Of a DNA stretch of 64,000 nt, positions 25,446 to 31,294 are shown in pieces. Position 1 is the first letter of the stretch. Every line of letters starts with the position of its first letter. The stretch lies in contig NZ_WUCC01000005.1 in NCBI RefSeq assembly GCF_009807095.1, positions 186,001 to 250,000 on the forward strand. The letters are read 5' to 3'. The position numbers and the translations under genes are program-made. The stretch comes from Rathayibacter sp. VKM Ac-2754. GTDB taxonomy: Bacteria; Actinomycetota; Actinomycetes; Actinomycetales; Microbacteriaceae. The notes below the pieces were generated by a model. That model was not told where the DNA came from, did no database searches, and was given only the letters and a program-made list of their open reading frames with translations.

Positions 25446-25979
25446 CTACAGGTTGTAGGTCGAGTTGATGATCGCGCCCTTGCGGGCGTAGTGGATCAGC
25501 GCGTCCTGCACGTCGAGCGGGTGGCAGGGGATGCAGCCCTCGATCAGGTCCTCCTCGCGCAGGCCGTGCAGCGCCATGCCGAAGCGGCAGACGAACACGC
25601 GGTTGCCCTCGTTGATGAAGGTCTCGATGGCGTTGTTCAGGTTCTGCTCGCCCGGGAACCCGGAGTCGCCGACCGTCGGGAAGCCGCGGGTCGCCATCGC
25701 GTTGATCGTGCCGGGGCCGTAGAAGTACAGCGCCGACTCGTAGCCCTTGCGCGCGGCGCGGGTGGCCTGCAGCACGGCGACGAAGCTGACGGAGGACTCG
25801 TGGGCGATGCCGTGCACGAGGGTCAGGTACGACTCCCCCTCCTCGGCCTGGTAGTCGGGGAACACCTTGGTCGAGCCGTAGAGGTTGCTGCCCTTGGGGA
25901 GCGACGGGTGCGCGATCTCGCCGCGCGACTTCTCGATGTTGGCGCTGACCTGGTCTTCGATCTCCTGCGAGACGGACAT
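25446..25979 (-). CDS. nitB: MSMEG_0572/Sll0783-family nitrogen starvation response protein (NitB)
   Basis: A 177-residue protein from ATG 25979, with a strong AGGAGG site seven bases upstream. Recognisable segments are LVHGIAHESSVSFVAVLQA, YFYGPGTINAMATRGFPT and GCIPCHPLDVQDALIHYARK. It is the first conserved member of Nit1C. In Synechocystis the relative Sll0783 is strongly induced by nitrogen starvation and affects PHB accumulation. The biochemical role is not known. It heads an eight-gene operon and is divergent from nitD. Confidence 0.9.
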   Translation of the reverse strand: MSVSQEIEDQVSANIEKSRGEIAHPSLPKGSNLYGSTKVFPDYQAEEGESYLTLVHGIAHESSVSFVAVLQATRAARKGYESALYFYGPGTINAMATRGFPTVGDSGFPGEQNLNNAIETFINEGNRVFVCRFGMALHGLREEDLIEGCIPCHPLDVQDALIHYARKGAIINSTYNL

Positions 25980-26319
25980 GTGGTTCCTCCTGTTTCCGGG
26001 TCTTTCCGGGTCGCCGATGAGACGGCGGGCGAGTGTGCGGGCTCCGGCGGGAGGCGCTGAGACGACGCGAAGAACGTCCGCCGGATGGAGCGGTGGTGCG
26101 GAGTGGAACGTCACCAGTCAACGGGCGGTGTGTTTCGGTGTGGTTTCGTCCGGAAGAAGCTCGTGTGACGCCGGTTCCGTAACCAGACCGCGTTCCGCTC
26201 GACATCGAGCCGAAACACGGCGTGCCTTGAATGGGAGGCGAGACGAACGCATCGACATCCCGGCCGCATCCCCCGCGGCCCGTCAGGCCGGCCACCGCCG
26301 CGCCATCAAGGAGTCAGCC
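25980..26319. promoter_or_regulatory. Divergent nitB/nitD promoter region
   Basis: This 340-base gap separates the two halves of the Nit1C cluster and is less GC-rich than the genes. It contains GTTTC-N6-GTTTC at 26132-26147 (GAAAC-N6-GAAAC on the other strand), the palindrome GGTTCCGTAACC at 26173-26184, and another GAAAC near 26211. No gene was seen. Ribosome sites are AGGAGG for nitB and AAGGAG for nitD. Confidence 0.6.
26132..26147. promoter_or_regulatory. Candidate GlnR-type nitrogen box
   Basis: GTTTC-GGTGTG-GTTTC, read on the minus strand as GAAAC-CACACC-GAAAC. Actinobacterial GlnR boxes have GTnAC-N6-GAAAC half-sites; the second half-site and the six-base spacing match, the first does not match fully. 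Confidence 0.4.
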
Positions 26320-27384
26320 GTGACCGATCTCACCCTCCGCACCCGCGTCGACATCGCCCTGCAGGGCATCCGCGTCGAGGCCCCCGTCCACCGCGAGGCA
26401 GGCGCCGGCCCGAGCGACGACGGGCACGTGATGCTCGGCGGCCTCGGTGCCGCCATCCCCATCAACCCGACGAGCCCCTACGTCGTGCGCGGCGACCGCC
26501 TGCTGCTCGAGGGCGCCGACATCGGCCTCGACGTCACTCCGGTGCGCCGCCCCCGCTTCTACGACCTCGAGACCGCCGACGGCGTCTCGTACGAGAAGAT
26601 CGCCCGGCTGCACGGCCGCGACATCCTCGCGACCACCGTCGTGCAGACCTGCATGCGCTACGACGAGGCCGAGCGCTGCCGGTTCTGCGCGATCGAGGCC
26701 TCGCTCGAGGCAGGCTCGACCATCGCGGTGAAGACCCCGGCGCAGCTCGCCGAGGTCGCCGAGGCGGCGGCCCGCCTCGACGGCATCAGCCAGATGGTGA
26801 TGACCACCGGCACGTCCAAGGGGCGCGACCGGGGAGCGACCCACCTCGCCCGCTGCGTGCGCGCGGTGCTGGAGGCGGTGCCGGGCCTGCCGATCCAGGT
26901 GCAGTGCGAGCCTCCGTCGGACGTCTCGGCGCTGCAGGCCCTGAAGGACGCGGGCGCGGTGTCGATCGGCATCCACGTCGAGTCGATGGACGACGAGGTG
27001 CGCCGTCGCTGGACCCCCGGCAAGGCGCGCGTCACCCTCGACGAGTACCGCTGGGCGTGGCGCGAGGCGGTGCGGATCTTCGGCCGCAACCAGGTCTCGA
27101 CCTACCTCCTGGTCGGCCTCGGCGAGGATCCCGACGAGCTCGTCGCGAGCGCGCAGGAGCTGATCGAGATGGGCGTCTACCCGTTCGTGGTCCCGTTCCG
27201 GCCGCTGCGCGGGACGCTCGCGACCGAGGTCGACCACGTGCTGCCTCCGGCCGGCTCGCTGCTCGAGTCGGTGAGCGCGCGGGTCGCCTCGCTGCTCATC
27301 GCCGCCGGGATGCTGAGCACCGGGCAGTCGGCCGGATGCGCGGCCTGCGGGGCGTGCGGAGTGCTCAAGACGGCCGGCGCCTGA
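26320..27384 (+). CDS. nitD: MSMEG_0568-family radical SAM protein (NitD)
   Basis: A 354-residue protein from GTG 26320 with AAGGAG seven bases before it. The cluster-binding cysteines are Cys111, Cys120 and Cys123 (CMRYDEAERCRFC), spaced C-x8-C-x2-C instead of the standard C-x3-C-x2-C. A barrel follows, with QVQCEPPSDV, VSIGIHVESMDDEV and STYLLVGLGEDPDELV. The C-terminus has another three cysteines (CAACGAC, residues 340-346) that could hold a second iron-sulphur cluster. Radical SAM enzymes generate a 5'-deoxyadenosyl radical; the substrate here is unknown. The stop overlaps the next ATG (TGATG). Confidence 0.92.
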   Translation: MTDLTLRTRVDIALQGIRVEAPVHREAGAGPSDDGHVMLGGLGAAIPINPTSPYVVRGDRLLLEGADIGLDVTPVRRPRFYDLETADGVSYEKIARLHGRDILATTVVQTCMRYDEAERCRFCAIEASLEAGSTIAVKTPAQLAEVAEAAARLDGISQMVMTTGTSKGRDRGATHLARCVRAVLEAVPGLPIQVQCEPPSDVSALQALKDAGAVSIGIHVESMDDEVRRRWTPGKARVTLDEYRWAWREAVRIFGRNQVSTYLLVGLGEDPDELVASAQELIEMGVYPFVVPFRPLRGTLATEVDHVLPPAGSLLESVSARVASLLIAAGMLSTGQSAGCAACGACGVLKTAGA

Positions 27385-28766
27385 TGCAGCTGTCGATCCT
27401 CGAGGGGGTGCGGCGCGCGCCGGCCTTCACCGTGATGCGGGCGGAGGAGCGCGAGCTCGCCGCGTACCGTGCGCTGCGGCGCGAGGTCTTCGTGGCCGAG
27501 CAGGGGCTCTTCGCGGGGAGCGACGCCGACGACATCGATGACGACCCGCGGGCGATCGTGCTCGTCGCGGTGACCGCCGAGGGTGCGGTGCTGGGAGGCG
27601 TGCGGCTCGCGCCGGTCGCATCGGGCCGCGATCTCGGCTGGTGGACCGGCAGCAGGCTGGTGGTGTCGCGGGAGGCGCGCGGCGGTGCGGGGATCGGCGC
27701 GGCTCTCGTGCGTGCGGCCTGCGCCGAGGCGGAGGCGCGAGGCGTCCTGCGCTTCGAGGCGTCGGTGCAGGCGCGCAACGAGGTGCTCTTCCGCCGCCTC
27801 GGCTGGGAGCGGATCGGCGAGCTGACGGTCGCCGGAACCCCGCACGTGGCGATGCGCTGGCCGCTCGACCGTCTCGATCGCGCGGCGCGGGCGGCGAAGT
27901 CGGCGCTCGGCTCCCTCCTGGCGCCGTTCGCGGCCGGTGGCGGCCTCGGCGGCCCGGGCTTCGTCGGCGACGACGGCGCACCCGTGCCCGGCACCGACAT
28001 GGTGGCGGTCTGCGACGCGATCATCCCCTCGATGGTCGAGCGGCACCCGGAGTGGGCGGGCTGGTGCTCGGTGCTGGTGAACGTGAACGACCTCACCGCG
28101 ATGGGCGCGACCGGCGTCGGGCTGCTCGACGCGATCGGCGCCCGCGACGCGGCCTTCGCCGCGCGGATCGTCAGCGGCGTCCGCGACGCGGCCGAGGCCT
28201 GGGGGCTGCCGGTGCTCGGCGGTCACACTCAGCTCGGGGTCCCCGCGGCGCTGAGCGTCACGGGGCTCGGGCGCACGACGGCGCCGGTGCCCGGGGCGGC
28301 GGCGCTCGGCGACGAGCTCTCGGTGACGGCCGACCTCGCCGGCGGCTGGCGACCGGGCTTCGCGGGAGCGCAGTGGGACTCGACCTCGGGGCGCCGCGGC
28401 GAGGAGCTGCGGGCGATGGCCGCCTCCGTGGGTCTCGCGCGGCCCCGGGCGGCGAAGGACGTCAGCATGGCCGGGCTCGTCGGCACGGTCGGCATGCTCG
28501 CCGAGGCGTCGGGCGGAGGCGCGGTGCTCGACATCGCCGCGATCCCGGCCCCGCCGTCGGCGGGCCTCGGCGATTGGCTCGCCTGCTTCCCCGGCTTCGC
28601 GATGATCACCGCCGACCGCCCCGGCGAGGGCCGGATGCACACCCCGCACACGACGACCGCCGCCGTCGGCCGCGTCGTCCCCTCGCCCGGCGTCCGCCTC
28701 CGCTGGCCCGACGGCGCCGAGACCGTCGCCGTCGCCGGCCCCGTCACCGGCCTCGGCGCCGCCTGA
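27384..28766 (+). CDS. MSMEG_0567-family fusion: GNAT acetyltransferase + AIR-synthase-like (NitE-NitF)
   Basis: A 460-residue two-domain protein from ATG 27384. Residues about 15-160 are a GNAT N-acyltransferase (FVAEQGLF, RLVVSREARGGAGIGAALVRAA with the acetyl-CoA loop, NEVLFRRLGWE). Residues about 165-460 resemble the PurM/AIR synthase ATP-binding fold (DMVAVCDAIIPSMVE, VNVNDLTAMGATGVGLLDAIG, VLGGHTQLGVPAALSVTGLG). In Pseudomonas and Synechocystis these are two genes (nitE and nitF); the fusion matches the mycobacterial form. ATG overlaps the stop of nitD. It implies acylation and ATP-dependent chemistry in the same pathway. Confidence 0.9.
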   Translation: MQLSILEGVRRAPAFTVMRAEERELAAYRALRREVFVAEQGLFAGSDADDIDDDPRAIVLVAVTAEGAVLGGVRLAPVASGRDLGWWTGSRLVVSREARGGAGIGAALVRAACAEAEARGVLRFEASVQARNEVLFRRLGWERIGELTVAGTPHVAMRWPLDRLDRAARAAKSALGSLLAPFAAGGGLGGPGFVGDDGAPVPGTDMVAVCDAIIPSMVERHPEWAGWCSVLVNVNDLTAMGATGVGLLDAIGARDAAFAARIVSGVRDAAEAWGLPVLGGHTQLGVPAALSVTGLGRTTAPVPGAAALGDELSVTADLAGGWRPGFAGAQWDSTSGRRGEELRAMAASVGLARPRAAKDVSMAGLVGTVGMLAEASGGGAVLDIAAIPAPPSAGLGDWLACFPGFAMITADRPGEGRMHTPHTTTAAVGRVVPSPGVRLRWPDGAETVAVAGPVTGLGAA

Positions 28767-28781
28767 CCCCCTCCCCTCCGA

Positions 28782-28846
28782 GGGAACCGGTTCTCGCCGA
28801 GACACCGCATTCTCAGCGGTGTCTCGCGCAGAACCGGTTCCCCCGG
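28782..28846. repeat. GAACCGGTTC hairpin element, family R4, copy 1
   Basis: GGGAACCGGTTCTCGC is complementary to the far end GCGCAGAACCGGTTCCC, and the centre GAGACACCGC pairs with GCGGTGTCTC. It lies 15 bases after the nitE-nitF gene. A second copy is at 29137-29203, on the other side of the small gene at 28944. Confidence 0.85.
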
Positions 28847-28943
28847 CGAGACCGCGCAACCCCGCGACAGCTCCGGGCCGATGCGCGCAGAGTGAGCATC
28901 GAGCCCGCTGACCGCGGGCGTGCATCGACGGAAGGAAGACCCC

Positions 28944-29129
28944 ATGGTGGATCTCGGAGGCCTGGCAGACAAGGCCAAGAACCTGGCGAACAGCGACAAG
29001 GGCGAGGACGTGACCGACAAGGGTCTCGACGCGGCCGGAGACGCCGCCGGGAAGGCGACCGGCGGAAAGTTCGACGACAAGATCGACGGAGCCGAGCGCG
29101 CGGCGGACGGACGCATCGGCAACGAGTGA
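28944..29129 (+). CDS. Rv0909/MT0933-like small protein (annotated antitoxin family)
   Basis: A 61-residue, highly charged, hydrophilic protein from ATG 28944 with a GAAGGAAG ribosome site. It is built of degenerate helical repeats: VDLGGLADKAKNLAN, TDKGLDAAGDAAGKATGGKF, DDKIDGAERAADGRIG. This pattern matches the small family of Rv0909-like proteins labelled antitoxins in mycobacteria. No toxin gene is next to it here, so antitoxin function is doubtful; a stress or surface role is also possible. It is bracketed by two copies of a 65-base hairpin element. Confidence 0.75.
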   Translation: MVDLGGLADKAKNLANSDKGEDVTDKGLDAAGDAAGKATGGKFDDKIDGAERAADGRIGNE

Positions 29130-29136
29130 GCCCCCT

Positions 29137-29203
29137 CGGGGGAACCGGTTCTCGCCCGGACACCGCCTGCTGAGCGGCGTCAGGGGCAGAACCGGTTCCC
29201 CCG
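29137..29203. repeat. GAACCGGTTC hairpin element, family R4, copy 2
   Basis: GGGGGAACCGGTTCT pairs with AGAACCGGTTCCCCC, with an inner GACACCGC / GCGGCGTC-like stem. It lies between the Rv0909-like gene and the pfs stop (convergent), so it may terminate both. Confidence 0.85.
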
Positions 29204-29207
29204 CGGG

Positions 29208-29891
29208 CTAGGCCAGCGCGTCCAGCAGCGCGAGCACGACCGCGGCCGAGCGGTCGGCCGCGTCGTCGACGTGCGCCTCGAACTCGCCCGGCGCGCACAG
29301 GTCCGAGATGCCGCGCACCGAGACGAACCGCAGCCCGTGCACGTGTGCCGTCTGCGCGAGCGAGACCGACTCCATGTCGGTCGCGAGCGCTCCGGAGAAG
29401 TGACCGCGCACCCGCTCGACGTGATCGCCCGAGACGAAGGTGTCGCTCGACACGATCAGCCCGCGGCGGACGACGACCTCGGGCACCGAGACGTCGGTGG
29501 CGAGCGCCGCGGCATCGCCGGAGTAGCGCTCGGGCATCCCCGGCACCTGCCCCATCGCGTAGCCGAAGGCCCGCGCGTCGGCGTCCGTCTGCACGTACTC
29601 CTCGCCGATCACCACGTCGCCGACGCGCACCTCGGCGCCCAGCCCCCCGGCCGAGCCGGCGCTGATCACCAGCGGCTCGTCGCCGAGCGTGCGGAGGATC
29701 GCCGCCGTCAGCCCGCCCGCCGCGTTGATGAGGCCGACACCCGTGCGCACCAGCACCACGTCGTGGCCGCCCAGCTCGAGGTCCCACTGCAGCGCGTTGC
29801 CGACGCTGCGCGGCTCGGAGGCGGCGGTCGCCTTCGCGAGGAAGGGCTCCGCCTCCTCGTCCATCGCGACCAGGATGATCGCCTCGCTCAC
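29208..29891 (-). CDS. mtnN: 5'-methylthioadenosine/S-adenosylhomocysteine nucleosidase (Pfs/MtnN)
   Basis: A 227-residue protein from GTG 29891. Typical segments: [14 protein letters not shown] at the start with the catalytic Glu, [50 protein letters not shown], and the ribose/adenine site [29 protein letters not shown] with the M-E-S motif and active Asp. It cleaves S-adenosylhomocysteine to S-ribosylhomocysteine, the substrate of LuxS. GTG overlaps the luxS stop (GTGA), so luxS and pfs form a coupled operon for the activated methyl cycle and AI-2 production. Confidence 0.92.
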   Translation of the reverse strand: MSEAIILVAMDEEAEPFLAKATAASEPRSVGNALQWDLELGGHDVVLVRTGVGLINAAGGLTAAILRTLGDEPLVISAGSAGGLGAEVRVGDVVIGEEYVQTDADARAFGYAMGQVPGMPERYSGDAAALATDVSVPEVVVRRGLIVSSDTFVSGDHVERVRGHFSGALATDMESVSLAQTAHVHGLRFVSVRGISDLCAPGEFEAHVDDAADRSAAVVLALLDALA

Positions 29892-30355
29892 GCGGTCACC
29901 GTCTCCCACTCGTCGCGGCGCGAGAGGAAGGTGCGCGCCGCCTCCTGAGCGCCCTCGAGCGAGTGGTTCGCTCCCCAGCCGCACTGCGTGTCGTTGGCCG
30001 CGGGCACTTCGTCGGCCTCGGTGATGTCGCGGAGGGTGTCCTCGACGAGCGAGAGCACCTCGGCGAGCTCGGGCTCGCCCTGCAGGATCAGGTAGAAGCC
30101 GGTCTGGCAGCCCATCGGCGAGAAGTCGATGACCTTGTCGGAGTGGTTGCGCGACTTCTCGGCGAAGAGGTGCTCGAGCGAGTGCACGGTCGGCATCTCG
30201 AGGTGGGAGGCGTTGGGCTGGGTGAAGCGCACGTCGTACTTGACGAGGTGGTCACCCGCCGGGAGCGTCTTGGCGTCGGCGAGGCGCACGTACGGCGCGG
30301 CGACGGTGCGGTGATCCAGGTTGAAGGACTCGACGTTCATGCGCGGCTGTTCCAC
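29888..30355 (-). CDS. luxS: S-ribosylhomocysteine lyase LuxS
   Basis: A 155-residue enzyme. GTG 30355 is chosen because AAGGAG lies six bases upstream; ATG 30340 has no ribosome site. The zinc ligands are H58-x-x-E61-H62 (HSLEH) and a cysteine in TQCGWGANH; the catalytic Cys83 is in [11 protein letters not shown]. It converts S-ribosylhomocysteine to homocysteine and the AI-2 precursor DPD. It is first in an operon with pfs. Whether AI-2 is a signal or just a by-product of recycling cannot be read from the sequence; no lsr or LuxP genes are present. Confidence 0.95.
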   Translation of the reverse strand: MEQPRMNVESFNLDHRTVAAPYVRLADAKTLPAGDHLVKYDVRFTQPNASHLEMPTVHSLEHLFAEKSRNHSDKVIDFSPMGCQTGFYLILQGEPELAEVLSLVEDTLRDITEADEVPAANDTQCGWGANHSLEGAQEAARTFLSRRDEWETVTA

Positions 30356-30411
30356 GGTGCTCTCCTTGTTCGGCGGTGCCCCCATCATCCTCCGCCCGCC
30401 TGCCCGCTGCT

Positions 30412-30600
30412 CGAACAGCGCCGGAGGCGGCGTATCGAGTGGCGAGGGTGAACTCGGCGCGCATCGCCCTCCATGCTGGTCGAGTAGCCCCGAAGGGGCG
30501 TATCGAGACACACCAGCGTCAGCAGATCAGCCTTCTGCCCTGGCCTTCCGACGGACGTGGATCTCGATACGCCCGCTTCGCGGGCTACTCGATCAGCGAG
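30412..30600. repeat. REP elements, family R2 (one partial, one pair)
   Basis: A partial palindrome (GGAGGCGGCGTATCGAG, 30421-30440) is followed by a full converging pair: CATGCTGGTCGAGTAGCCCC with GGGGCGTATCGAGAC (30472-30508) and GGATCTCGATACGCCCGC with GCGGGCTACTCGATCAGC (30558-30600). The spacer holds the usual cagcagatcagccttctg motif. The gap 30356-30616 has no gene. Confidence 0.85.
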
Positions 30601-30616
30601 AGAAAGGAGCCCGCGC

Positions 30617-31294
30617 TCACTCTCCCGGCACGAACCGGTACCCCATCCCCGCCTCCGTCAGCAGGAACCGCGGGTGCGCCGGGTCGGGCTCGAGCTTCTT
30701 GCGCAGCTGCGCGAGGTACAGCCGCAGGTACCCGGTGTCGGTGACGTGCGCCGGCCCCCAGATCTCGTCGAGCAGCGAGCGCCGGGTCACGAGCTTGCCC
30801 GCGTTCCGCACCAGGATCTCGAGCACCTGCCACTCCGTCGGCGTCAGTCGCACGGAGGCGCCGGCCCGCGTCGCGCTCTTCGCCACCAGGTCGACGGTCA
30901 CCTCCCCGATCACCACGAGCGGCTCGCCGTCGGCCGGCTGCACGCGCCGCGACAGCGCCCGGATGCGCGCCAGCACCTCGTCCATCGAGAACGGCTTCGT
31001 CACGTAGTCGTCGGCTCCGGCGTCGAGCGCGCCGACCTTGTCGGCCGCCCCCGTCCGCCCCGACACCACCAGGATCGGCGCGCTCGTCCAGCCGCGCAGC
31101 GCGTGGATCACCTCGACCCCGTCGAGCCGCGGCATGCCCAGATCGATCATGTAGAGGTCGGGATGCTCGTCGATGGCGCGGTTGATCGCCTCCGTGCCGT
31201 CGCCGGCCGTCACCACCTCGTAGCCGCGCGCGGTCAGCGTGATCCGCAGCGCGCGGAGGATCTGCGGGTCGTCGTCGGCGATCAGGATCTTCAT
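30617..31294 (-). CDS. kdpE: Response regulator KdpE
   Basis: A 225-residue OmpR-type regulator. The receiver domain has ADDDPQI at the start, phospho-acceptor Asp51 (YMIDLGMPRLDG), and the conserved Thr/Lys (VVSGR, TKPFSMDE). The C-terminal winged helix (residues about 130-225) includes LTPTEWQVLEILVRNAGKLV and ITGYLRLYLAQLRKKLE-like sequence. It activates the kdp operon during potassium limitation or osmotic stress after phosphorylation by KdpD. ATG 31294 overlaps the kdpD stop by four bases. Confidence 0.95.
   Translation of the reverse strand: MKILIADDDPQILRALRITLTARGYEVVTAGDGTEAINRAIDEHPDLYMIDLGMPRLDGVEVIHALRGWTSAPILVVSGRTGAADKVGALDAGADDYVTKPFSMDEVLARIRALSRRVQPADGEPLVVIGEVTVDLVAKSATRAGASVRLTPTEWQVLEILVRNAGKLVTRRSLLDEIWGPAHVTDTGYLRLYLAQLRKKLEPDPAHPRFLLTEAGMGYRFVPGE

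Noticed and set aside
28944-29129. Toxin-antitoxin system
   Set aside because: The small protein resembles the Rv0909 group, but no toxin gene lies on either side, so a complete system is not supported.
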